From Bradyrhizobium sp. CCH5-F6 (GTDB lineage: Bacteria > Pseudomonadota > Alphaproteobacteria > Rhizobiales > Xanthobacteraceae): a stretch of DNA of 12,854 nt. Numbering within the stretch: position 1 is the first letter of the stretch; each line of letters opens with the position of its first letter. Below the pieces are notes generated by a model. The model was not told where the DNA came from and searched no databases. It saw only the letters and a program-made list of their open reading frames with translations. This document shows positions 1 to 7,411 of this stretch, in pieces. The translations under genes and the position numbers were made by a program. Location of the stretch: contig NZ_LSIC01000181.1 of NCBI RefSeq assembly GCF_001556045.1, forward strand, positions 1-12,854. The letters are read 5' to 3'.

Positions 1-176
1 AATTGCTACGAGTGAGCGATAAACAGGGTGTTGCGACGAACGGTTGAATCCGCCCAGTACGCTGTGGCCTGTCGGTTCAATCGCTACCGTCTCGGAATAT
101 TTGATCGCCTGCCTGCGCGGGCGACGACAGTTGGGTATGTGGCGCTGGCGTTGCGACACCATTCGCCACGACATCC

Positions 177-1151
177 TCACGGATGCAGGATCACCTTGCC
201 CATGGCCTGGCGTCCCGCCAGCACCTTCAGCGCGTCCGCGGTCTGGGCCAGCGGGAAGGTGCGGTCGACATGCGATGAGATCTTTCCTTCCGCCGTCCAC
301 TTCACGAGCTTCTCGAGATTGGCGCGGTTCTTCTCTGGATTCTGCCGCGTCCAGGCGCCCCAGAACACGCCGCGGATGTCGCAGCCCTTCAGCAGCGCGA
401 GGTTCAGCGGCATCTTGGGGATGTCGCCGGCGGCAAAGCCGATGACGAGGAAACGGCCTTCCCAGGCGATCGAGCGCAGCGCCTGCTCCGCATAGGCGCC
501 GCCGACCGGATCGAAGATGATGTCGACGCCCTTGCCGCCGGTGAGCTTGCGCAGGCCTTCCTTCAGATCTTCCTTGGCGTAGTTCAGCGTCAGCTCGGCG
601 CCATGCGCCTTGGCGAATTCGAGCTTCTCCTCCGACGAGGCGCAGGCGATCACCTTCAGGCCCATCAGCTTGCCGAGCTCGCAGGCAGCGAGGCCGGTGC
701 CGCCGGCCGCGCCGAGCACCGCGAGCGTCTCGCCCGGCTTGGGGCTTGCGCGATCTTCCAGCGCATGCAGCGCGGTGCCGTAGATGATGATGATGCCGGC
801 CGCGCGGTCGTAGTCGAGATTATCGGGGATTTTCACGATCGACGCCGCCGGCAGCGCGATCTTCTCGCGCGCGCCGTTGTGGCCGCAGGAAGCCACCACG
901 CGATCGCCGACCTTGAGGTCGGTGACGCCGGGGCCGATGCTCTCGATCACGCCCGCGACTTCCGCCGCTGGCGAGAACGGGAATGGCGGCTTGATCTGGT
1001 ACTTGCCCTGGATCATCAGGATGTCGAAGAAATTCAGCGCCGCCGCCTTGATCGCGATCACGGCTTCGCCGGGCCCTGCCACGGGATCTGGCACCTCGGC
1101 GAGCACGAGATCGTCGGGCTGGCAATATTGCGAGCAGAGGATGGCTTTCAT
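177..1151 (-). CDS. NADPH:quinone oxidoreductase-like MDR enzyme
   Basis: A 324-residue zinc-free medium-chain dehydrogenase/reductase of the quinone oxidoreductase (QOR) type, a family that uses NADPH to reduce quinones or enone-like substrates in the cytoplasm. Residues 1-110 form the GroES-like catalytic domain (AALNFFD near 37-43, VGDRV at 81-85). The Rossmann fold carries the dinucleotide loop GAAGGTG at 147-153, after the IYGTALHAL segment seen in QORs. The structural and catalytic zinc cysteines of alcohol dehydrogenases are absent, which favours QOR over ADH. The length is normal and the protein looks intact. The ATG has AGGTG five bases upstream (1157-1161 on the minus strand). It is divergent from the dehydrogenase at 1371, so the two may be used together. 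The true substrate cannot be read from sequence; an acyl-CoA-linked or crotonyl-type reductase is possible. Confidence 0.9.
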   Translation of the reverse strand: MKAILCSQYCQPDDLVLAEVPDPVAGPGEAVIAIKAAALNFFDILMIQGKYQIKPPFPFSPAAEVAGVIESIGPGVTDLKVGDRVVASCGHNGAREKIALPAASIVKIPDNLDYDRAAGIIIIYGTALHALEDRASPKPGETLAVLGAAGGTGLAACELGKLMGLKVIACASSEEKLEFAKAHGAELTLNYAKEDLKEGLRKLTGGKGVDIIFDPVGGAYAEQALRSIAWEGRFLVIGFAAGDIPKMPLNLALLKGCDIRGVFWGAWTRQNPEKNRANLEKLVKWTAEGKISSHVDRTFPLAQTADALKVLAGRQAMGKVILHP

Positions 1152-1178
1152 GGCGGCACCTGGGGCGTTTCGAGTGGA

Positions 1179-1184
1179 ATTATA
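1179..1184 (-). promoter_or_regulatory. Candidate -10 box for the quinone oxidoreductase gene
   Basis: The minus strand reads TATAAT here, an exact match to the -10 consensus in otherwise GC-rich DNA, 28 bases before the gene's ATG. A weak -35 (TTAAAT, 1204-1209) lies 19 bases upstream, which is longer than ideal. The start point is inferred near 1172. Confidence 0.4.
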
Positions 1185-1231
1185 GTTTTGCCGTTTCTGC
1201 CGGATTTAAGCACGGGCGACAATCCGGTTTC

Positions 1232-1260
1232 TTTACCCAAAGCGATGGGCAGCCCTATCC
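1232..1260 (+). promoter_or_regulatory. Candidate promoter for the DECR-like dehydrogenase
   Basis: TTTACC (1232-1237) and CTATCC (1255-1260) are separated by exactly 17 bases and each match four positions of the -35 and alphaproteobacterial -10 boxes. A transcript from here would start at about the left edge of the palindromic repeat at 1264, placing the whole repeat in the mRNA leader. This comes from eye inspection only. Confidence 0.33.
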
Positions 1261-1263
1261 TCG

Positions 1264-1344
1264 CGTCATTGCGAGCGCAGCGAAGCGAGCCAGACTATTT
1301 CCGTGGGACGGACTCTTGATTGCTTCACTGCGCTCGCAATGACG
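1264..1344. repeat. Dispersed palindromic repeat, family A, decayed copy
   Basis: An imperfect inverted repeat of 81 bases. The outer ends CGTCATTGCGAGCGCAG and CTGCGCTCGCAATGACG are perfectly complementary (17 bp); the inner part of the stem has several mismatches. The same element recurs at 4410-4489 in much better symmetry, so this copy looks older or eroded. It ends 26 bases before the ATG at 1371 and would fold in the leader of that mRNA. No transposase is nearby, as expected for REP/MITE-like elements. Confidence 0.85.
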
Positions 1345-1354
1345 AAACAATAAC

Positions 1355-1361
1355 AAGGAGG
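1355..1361 (+). promoter_or_regulatory. Ribosome binding site fixing the 1371 start
   Basis: AAGGAGG lies nine bases before ATG 1371. It settles the start there rather than at the in-frame TTG at 1320, which falls inside the palindromic repeat. Confidence 0.85.
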
Positions 1362-1370
1362 ATTCAAACG

Positions 1371-2210
1371 ATGTTTGAAACGGGCCTGCTTGAGAGCAAA
1401 CGGATCCTCGTCACCGGCGGCGGCTCCGGTCTTGGCGCCGCGATGGGGCGACGCTTCCTCACGCTCGGCGCCGAGCTCGTCATCTGCGGGCGCAAGCTCG
1501 ACCGGCTCGAAACAACGGCGAGCCAGATGCGCGAGGAGACGGGCGGCAAGGTCACCACCATCGCCTGCGACGTCCGCGATGGCGCTGCCGTCGAGACTAT
1601 GATGGACACAATTTGGCGCGAGGCGCCGCTCGACATCCTCGTCAACAACGCTGCCGCGACCTTCATCGCACAGAGCGAACACCTCTCCTTTCGCGCCGCG
1701 GATGCGATCCTGGCGCCGACGCTGCATGGCGCGATGTATTGCACGCTCGCGGCCGGCAGGCGCTGGATCGAAGGCAAGCATGGCGGCGTCGTGCTGTCGA
1801 TCCTTTCGACCTCCACTATCACCGGCCGCGCCTTCACGGTTCCGTCGGCGATGGCGAAATCCGCGGTGCTGGCGATGACCAGGAGCCTTGCGGTGGAGTG
1901 GGGCCCGAAGGGCATTCGCACCGTCGCGATCGCGCCGGGTCCATTTCCGACCGCCGGCGCCTCCGGACAGCTCCGCCCCGAGGGCCGCGATGAAGGCTGG
2001 GCCTCACGCAATCCGCTCGGCCGCACGGGCGAGCATGGCGAGCTCGCCGATCTCGCCAGCTTCCTGGTGTCGGACCGGGCCGGCTACATCAATGGGGAGA
2101 TGGTGGTGATCGACGGTGGCGCGCATTTGCGCAGTTCCGGCGCCGAGGATTTGCTGCGCTGGACCGAGACACAATGGGCCGAGCAGCGCACAGCCCGATC
2201 CAAGGCCTAG
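1371..2210 (+). CDS. DECR-like short-chain dehydrogenase (probable 2,4-dienoyl-CoA reductase type)
   Basis: A 279-residue classical-fold SDR. The NAD(P)-binding loop TGGGSGLG is at 15-22, DV at 67-68 and NNAA at 92-95. Instead of the usual YxxxK it has SAMAK, with Ser159 and Lys163, inside a stretch reading VPSAMAK and followed by LAVEWGPKGIR, APGPFPTAGA and a C-terminal INGE...DGG. From memory this order closely follows mitochondrial 2,4-dienoyl-CoA reductase, where Ser and Lys of an SxxxK motif serve the active site. The function is therefore probably NADPH-dependent reduction of 2,4-dienoyl-CoA (or another enoyl-CoA) in unsaturated fatty-acid degradation. The tyrosine used by the mitochondrial enzyme aligns with Ser148 here, so chemistry or substrate may differ. 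Start choice rests on the AAGGAGG at 1355. Divergent from a quinone oxidoreductase. A generic SDR oxidoreductase is the fallback call. Confidence 0.88.
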   Translation: MFETGLLESKRILVTGGGSGLGAAMGRRFLTLGAELVICGRKLDRLETTASQMREETGGKVTTIACDVRDGAAVETMMDTIWREAPLDILVNNAAATFIAQSEHLSFRAADAILAPTLHGAMYCTLAAGRRWIEGKHGGVVLSILSTSTITGRAFTVPSAMAKSAVLAMTRSLAVEWGPKGIRTVAIAPGPFPTAGASGQLRPEGRDEGWASRNPLGRTGEHGELADLASFLVSDRAGYINGEMVVIDGGAHLRSSGAEDLLRWTETQWAEQRTARSKA

Positions 2211-2329
2211 CCGCCGCCGATGCCGCCGCTAACTGCCTTCCCAAATTGAACTTTCCCCGCTATCCCTGCCCGGGGACAACGCGCGGTCGGGCCATCTTCC
2301 AGTCACAATATTGAGGGAACCACTCCAGC

Positions 2330-2980
2330 ATGTGGCGGGTGCTGATTTTAGCTTTGATGACTGGCGTGGCGGCCGGTGGGATCGCCGATTCCGCGTGGGC
2401 GCAGGCGGCGCAACCGACGCCGAAGGCGTCACCGAAGCCGCCGACCGCTCCGCCGGCCAATACGACGGCGAAGGCGGCCGCGAAGCCAGAGAGCAAACCG
2501 GCGGCCCCGCCCGCGGCGGTTGCGGGCAGTGCGGAGCCGACCCTGATCGGCCAGTTCGGCACCTGGGGAGCATACGCGGCCACGCCCAACGGCAAGAAGG
2601 TCTGCTTCGCGCTGGCAAAGCCCTCGTCCTCGAAGACCAACCCGCCGAATCGGCCCCGCGATCCCGCCTATGCGTTCGTGTCGACCCGGCCGGCCGAAAA
2701 GGTGAACAACGAGGTCTCGGTCATGATCGGCTACGCGCTGAAGCCGGGCTCGGAATCGACCGTCGAGGTCGGCGGTGCCGCCTTCGCGATGTACACGCAG
2801 GGCGACGGCCTCTGGATCAAGAACGCGGCCGAGGAGGAGCGGATGGTCGAAGCCATGCGCAAATCGGCCGATCTCGTGGTCAAGGGCGTGTCGGCCAAGG
2901 GCACGGAGACGACCGACACCTTCTCGCTCAAGGGCCTCGCCCAGGCGCTCGACAAGATCGCCCAGGACTGCAAGCGGTAA
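2330..2980 (+). CDS. Invasion-associated locus B (IalB) family exported protein
   Basis: A 216-residue secreted protein. Residues 1-24 form a Sec signal peptide (hydrophobic LILALMTGVAAGG, cleavage expected after Ala-Trp-Ala at 22-24). Residues 25-70 are a low-complexity Pro/Ala/Lys linker. The folded domain, about 71-216, has the IalB landmarks GQFGTWG, GKKVCFAL, ISTRPAEKV-like VSTRPAEKVNNEVSV, and YTQGDGLWIKNAAEE. Only two cysteines remain in the mature protein (92 and 214), well placed for a disulfide in the periplasm. IalB was named for erythrocyte invasion in Bartonella, but homologues are common in free-living and plant-associated relatives, so invasion should not be inferred. GAGGGA at 2313-2318 precedes the ATG by 11 bases. 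The exact biochemical role is unknown. Confidence 0.9.
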   Translation: MWRVLILALMTGVAAGGIADSAWAQAAQPTPKASPKPPTAPPANTTAKAAAKPESKPAAPPAAVAGSAEPTLIGQFGTWGAYAATPNGKKVCFALAKPSSSKTNPPNRPRDPAYAFVSTRPAEKVNNEVSVMIGYALKPGSESTVEVGGAAFAMYTQGDGLWIKNAAEEERMVEAMRKSADLVVKGVSAKGTETTDTFSLKGLAQALDKIAQDCKR

Positions 2981-3010
2981 GGCGCAGGCGTTAAGGCTGC
3001 GGGCGATAAG

Positions 3011-3039
3011 GTCGCAATCGGCAATTCCGGTTGCTATAT
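3011..3039 (+). promoter_or_regulatory. Candidate promoter for rlmN
   Basis: The sequence GCTATATAGGGG contains a CTATAT -10 (3034-3039), a good alphaproteobacterial match, with a poor -35 (GTCGCA, 3011-3016) 17 bases upstream. A start near 3046 would place the palindromic repeat at 3063-3148 wholly within the rlmN leader. Confidence 0.38.
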
Positions 3040-3062
3040 AGGGGCGGTTCCACAATTTCGGT

Positions 3063-3148
3063 CGTCATGGCCGGGCTTGACCCGGCCATCCACGCGTAAC
3101 CGCGATTGACGAAAGACGTGGATCCCCGGGTCAAGCCCGGGCATGACG
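3063..3148. repeat. Dispersed palindromic repeat, family B
   Basis: Two 32-base arms (3063-3094 and 3117-3148) are inverted copies matching at 29 of 32 positions, around a 22-base centre. The arms begin CGTCATG and carry the core CGGGCTTGACCCGG. This is a different family from the repeats at 1264 and 4410, although all three share the CGTCAT ends. I recall such elements as numerous in Bradyrhizobium-type genomes. It sits 32 bases before the rlmN ATG. Read through in the rlmN frame it encodes [11 protein letters not shown], a peptide often found as a false N-terminal extension. Confidence 0.88.
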
Positions 3149-3180
3149 AATTCAAACGGCAGTTATCCCAGGTCCATTCA

Positions 3181-4383
3181 ATGCAACCGACGACCGAGCC
3201 GCACAACGCAACATTGGTGGAGAAGACTCCGCTCGAAACCTATGTGCCGCCGGCAAAGCCGTCGCTGATCGGCCTGTCGCGCACCGAGCTTGCCGACCGC
3301 CTCGGCGAGATCGGCGTCGCGCCGGCGCAGCGCAAGATGCGCGTGCAGCAGCTGTGGCACTGGATCTATTTCCGCGGCGCCCAGAGCTTCGACGAGATGA
3401 CCTCGATCTCGAAGGGTATTCGCGCTGAGCTCGCCCAGCATTTCACCGTCGACCGGCCCGAAGTCGTGGCCGAGCAGATCTCCAGCGACGGTACCCGCAA
3501 ATGGCTGCTGCGGCTGCCGAGCGGCGATTCCGTTCAGAAGGCGCATGAGGTCGAGTGCGTCTACATCCCCGAGACCGACCGCGGCACGCTCTGCGTCTCC
3601 TCGCAGGTCGGCTGCACCCTGAATTGCGCCTTCTGCCACACCGGTACGCAGCGCCTGGTGCGCAATCTCACCGCCGGCGAGATCGTGGGACAGGTGATGG
3701 TCGCGCGGGATCGTCTCAACGACTGGGCCGATCGCGAGGACGGCACGCGCCGCGTCACCAACATCGTGATGATGGGCATGGGCGAGCCGCTCTACAATTT
3801 CGACGCGGTGCGCGATGCGCTGCTGATCGTCGGCGACAATGAAGGCATCGGCATCTCCCGCCGCCGCATCACGCTGTCCACCTCCGGCGTGGTGCCGAAC
3901 ATCGTGCGCGCCGGCGAGGAGATCGGCGTCATGCTGGCGATCTCGCTGCATGCGGTGCGCGACGAGCTGCGCAATGAGCTGGTGCCGCTCAACCGCAAGT
4001 ATCCGATCAAGGAGCTCTTGCAGGCCTGCCGCGACTATCCCGGTGCCTCGAATGCGCGCCGCATTACCTTCGAATACGTCATGCTCAAGGGCGTCAACGA
4101 TTCGCTCGACGATGCGAAACTGCTGGTGAAGATGCTCAAGGGCATTCCCGCCAAGATCAATCTGATCCCGTTCAACCCCTGGCCCGGCACCGCCTATGAA
4201 TGCTCGGACTGGGACCAGATCGAGAAATTCTCCGAATACATCTTCAACGCCGGCTATTCCTCGCCGGTGCGCACCCCGCGCGGCCGCGACATCCTCGCCG
4301 CCTGCGGCCAGCTCAAGTCGGAAACCGAGAAGCTCAGCGCACGCGAGCGCCAGGCGCTTCGCGCGATGGCGATGACGGATTGA
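3181..4383 (+). CDS. rlmN: 23S rRNA (adenine-C2) / tRNA methyltransferase RlmN
   Basis: A 400-residue radical-SAM enzyme that methylates C2 of A2503 in 23S rRNA and of A37 in some tRNAs, tuning peptidyl-transferase centre fidelity. The [4Fe-4S] cysteines CxxxCxxC are at 145, 149 and 152. The SAM-binding segment GMGEPLYN is at 199-206. The two mechanistic cysteines are both present: Cys138 (in TLCVSSQ) and Cys375 (in ILAACGQL), each exactly 20 residues beyond the E. coli numbering I recall (118 and 355). The N-terminal 30 residues are not conserved, while 31-110 match the RlmN accessory domain ([13 protein letters not shown]). The ATG at 3181 has a weak AGG eight bases upstream. An in-frame TTG at 3106 would add a repeat-derived peptide and is rejected. 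No Cfr-specific feature is seen, so RlmN is the confident call. Confidence 0.96.
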   Translation: MQPTTEPHNATLVEKTPLETYVPPAKPSLIGLSRTELADRLGEIGVAPAQRKMRVQQLWHWIYFRGAQSFDEMTSISKGIRAELAQHFTVDRPEVVAEQISSDGTRKWLLRLPSGDSVQKAHEVECVYIPETDRGTLCVSSQVGCTLNCAFCHTGTQRLVRNLTAGEIVGQVMVARDRLNDWADREDGTRRVTNIVMMGMGEPLYNFDAVRDALLIVGDNEGIGISRRRITLSTSGVVPNIVRAGEEIGVMLAISLHAVRDELRNELVPLNRKYPIKELLQACRDYPGASNARRITFEYVMLKGVNDSLDDAKLLVKMLKGIPAKINLIPFNPWPGTAYECSDWDQIEKFSEYIFNAGYSSPVRTPRGRDILAACGQLKSETEKLSARERQALRAMAMTD

Positions 4384-4409
4384 TGATGGCGGCGACGCTC
4401 TCGCATCCT

Positions 4410-4489
4410 CGTCATTGCGAGCACAGCGAAGCAATCCAGAGTCTTTCCGCGGGGACAGTCTGGATTGCTTCGCTGCGCTCGCAATGACG
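4410..4489. repeat. Dispersed palindromic repeat, family A, nearly perfect copy
   Basis: 80 bases with inverted arms: the first 31 bases match the reverse complement of the last 31 at 30 positions. It begins CGTCATTGCGAGCACAGCGA. It is homologous along its whole length to 1264-1344. It lies in the 126-base gap between rlmN and the next gene, 20 bases before that gene's ATG. As RNA it would form a long hairpin that could stop or stabilise the rlmN transcript, or sit in the leader of the next gene. Confidence 0.9.
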
Positions 4490-4509
4490 ACAACGTTGGC
4501 TTTCCCGTC

Positions 4510-5004
4510 ATGTCCCTGATCGGCCGCCTCGTCGTCATCTTCATCGGCTTCCTCGCCGCCTGCTTCGTCGGCGGCATGATCGTCGTCGTCGCGCTGTTGT
4601 TTCCGGAATTCGCCGATCTCGGCGCCGGTCCCGTCGACCAGGGCACGATCGACATCCTGCTCGGCTTCGGTTTCATCTTCGTCTCGGGCTTCGCGCTGGT
4701 GCCGGCGGCGGTGATCGTCGCGATCACCGAAGCACTCTACATCCGCAGCGCGCTCGCCTATGCCGTCGGCGGCGGCGTCGTGGGGCTCGCCTGCTATCTC
4801 GGCCTCGTTCCCTTTCATCCCGACACGTTCCAGTTCGAGGGTATCGTGCGGCGGCATCTGGAGATCATGACCGGCGCGGGCATCGCCGCCGGCGTGGTCT
4901 ACTGGCTGATCGCCGGCCGCAACGCGGGCGCCTGGCGCAATCCGCCGCCTGCGCGCCAGCCGCCTCCACCGCTGCCGTCGAATTCGCGGCCGGATACGCG
5001 GTGA
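4510..5004 (+). CDS. Small four-helix membrane protein of unknown function
   Basis: I do not recognise the family. The product is 164 residues with four likely membrane helices: about 6-31, 48-71, 77-98 and 117-134. A conserved-looking loop between helices 3 and 4 reads PFHPDTFQFEG. A Pro/Arg-rich cytoplasmic-type tail (about 139-164) follows. There is no signal peptide beyond the first helix and no catalytic motif. The ATG at 4510 has no clear Shine-Dalgarno. Going further upstream would enter the palindromic repeat (in-frame TTG at 4465), so 4510 is the best choice. It follows rlmN on the same strand and precedes the PAP2 gene; co-transcription across the repeat is possible but unproven. 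Confidence 0.72.
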   Translation: MSLIGRLVVIFIGFLAACFVGGMIVVVALLFPEFADLGAGPVDQGTIDILLGFGFIFVSGFALVPAAVIVAITEALYIRSALAYAVGGGVVGLACYLGLVPFHPDTFQFEGIVRRHLEIMTGAGIAAGVVYWLIAGRNAGAWRNPPPARQPPPPLPSNSRPDTR

Positions 5005-5027
5005 TTTTCTGACCCTCCCACTCCAGC

Positions 5028-5032
5028 GGAGG
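5028..5032 (+). promoter_or_regulatory. Shine-Dalgarno directly abutting an ATG, flanked by two CCTCC elements
   Basis: GGAGG is immediately followed by ATG 5033 with no spacer. That is too close for normal initiation and argues for the later in-frame ATG at 5087. CCTCC at 5014-5018 and again at 5040-5044 can each pair with this GGAGG. The significance is uncertain in GC-rich DNA. Confidence 0.35.
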
Positions 5033-5086
5033 ATGGCCACCTCCCCGGGGTTTTCATCTCCGTCTCTCTCCGCTAAACCGCGCGCC

Positions 5087-5863
5087 ATGAACCGGACTGG
5101 ACTCTTCATCGCCCTGGCGCTGTGGCTCGTGATCGGCGTCGTTTTCGGCCTCTATCCCGAGCTCGATCTCAAGCTCGCCGCGCTGTTCTTCGACCCCGAG
5201 ACCAGGACGTTTCCGCTCAAGCTGAACGGCTGGGCCAACTTCGCGCGCGACGCTGCGATGTGGGTCGCCTGGGCCTTCGTGCTGCCGTCGCTGGTCGCGC
5301 TCGTGGTCAAGATGATACGGCCGGACCGCCCGCTGCTGGTGTCGGGCCGCGCGATGGTGTTCCTGCTGGTCACGATCATCCTGTCGGCCGGCATTCTCAC
5401 CAACCTCACCTTCAAGACCTATTGGGGCCGGCCGCGCCCGGTGGTGGTGACGGAGTTTGCCGGCGACCAGCAATTCGTGCCGTGGTGGGATCCGCGCGGC
5501 GGCTGCGCGCGCAACTGCTCGTTCTTCTCGGGCGAGGGTGCGACCGCGTTCTGGACGCTCGCGCCGGCTGCGCTGGCGCCGCCGCCGTGGCGCCCGCTCG
5601 CCTATACTGCCGCAGTGGTGTTCGGCGCCTTGACGAGCGGGCTGCGCATGGCCTTCGGGGGCCACTTCTTCACCGACGTTTCCATCGCCGGCCTCGTGAC
5701 CTTCGTCGTGATCTGGTTCATGTACGCGCTGATTTACCGCTGGCCGCGGACGCGGTTCTCGGATGAGGCGGTCGATGCCGCCCTGACCCGGCTGAACATG
5801 CCCGGCTACCGGCTCCGCCAGCGCCTGTTCGGCCGCAAGACCGGTCCCGAGCCCTCGGTTTGA
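5087..5863 (+). CDS. PAP2-superfamily membrane phosphatase with altered motif 2
   Basis: A 258-residue integral membrane protein of the PAP2 (type 2 phosphatidic acid phosphatase) superfamily, which dephosphorylates lipid phosphates such as undecaprenyl-PP, phosphatidate or lipid A on the periplasmic face. About five membrane helices are visible (near 5-22, 56-76, 88-106, 169-185, 197-217). Motif 1, K-x6-RP, is Lys110 to Arg116-Pro117. Motif 3, R-x5-H-x3-D, is Arg187, His193, Asp197. Motif 2, normally PSGH, reads FFSGEG, so Glu150 replaces the usual His. Cys140 and Cys144 just before it could form a disulfide. The ATG at 5087 begins directly at the first helix; ATG 5033 would add 18 residues but has its GGAGG touching the start codon. 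Lipid substrate unknown; an LpxE/LpxF-like role is one option. Confidence 0.85.
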   Translation: MNRTGLFIALALWLVIGVVFGLYPELDLKLAALFFDPETRTFPLKLNGWANFARDAAMWVAWAFVLPSLVALVVKMIRPDRPLLVSGRAMVFLLVTIILSAGILTNLTFKTYWGRPRPVVVTEFAGDQQFVPWWDPRGGCARNCSFFSGEGATAFWTLAPAALAPPPWRPLAYTAAVVFGALTSGLRMAFGGHFFTDVSIAGLVTFVVIWFMYALIYRWPRTRFSDEAVDAALTRLNMPGYRLRQRLFGRKTGPEPSV

Positions 5864-5938
5864 GCCCATTAAAGGGGTGCCGAGCCCTGCGAAATTTGAT
5901 ATTCGCGCGGTCAAGTTCGCACCTTCACCAGCCCTTGA

Positions 5939-7294
<1,356 letters not shown>

Positions 7295-7332
7295 CGTCTT
7301 CGTGGCTCGGATGTAGCGCTGCGAAATCCGGG

Positions 7333-7356
7333 TGACGAATTTAATGACGGTGTCAT
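7333..7356. promoter_or_regulatory. Possible operator or degenerate PhoB box upstream of the alkaline phosphatase
   Basis: ATGAC (7344-7348) and GTCAT (7352-7356) form an inverted repeat around three bases. Read on the minus strand, the region gives GTCAT (in CCGTCAT) then GTCAC (in TCGTCAC) spaced 12 bases apart with an AT-rich middle. That resembles the two CTGTCAT half-sites of a Pho box, but with one base too many and in reverse orientation. It lies about 55-80 bases before the phosphatase ATG. Confidence 0.25.
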
Positions 7357-7411
7357 TCTCGATCGCTACGTTTCCCGTTCCTGTCGGAAACCGGATTGCG
7401 GAGCATCGAGC

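Noticed and set aside
1..176. Open frames starting at 28 and 44 at the left edge
   Set aside because: Both continue antisense into the quinone oxidoreductase gene and have no family resemblance. I see no gene, tRNA or convincing repeat in 1-176.
2330..2980. Evidence of a pathogenic or host-invasion island from the IalB-family gene
   Set aside because: IalB-like genes are common in non-pathogenic relatives, and the neighbours are housekeeping genes with uniform base use.
1264..4489. Palindromic repeats as the start of a CRISPR array or IS ends
   Set aside because: Copies are kilobases apart, lack regular spacers, have no transposase between them and no clear target duplications.
3178..5109. 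A 643-codon open frame on the minus strand opposite rlmN and the membrane protein
   Set aside because: It mirrors real plus-strand genes, crosses gene boundaries and a palindromic repeat, has shadow-type composition rich in Asp, Arg, His and Ala, and shows no recognisable motif. This is typical of high-GC DNA.
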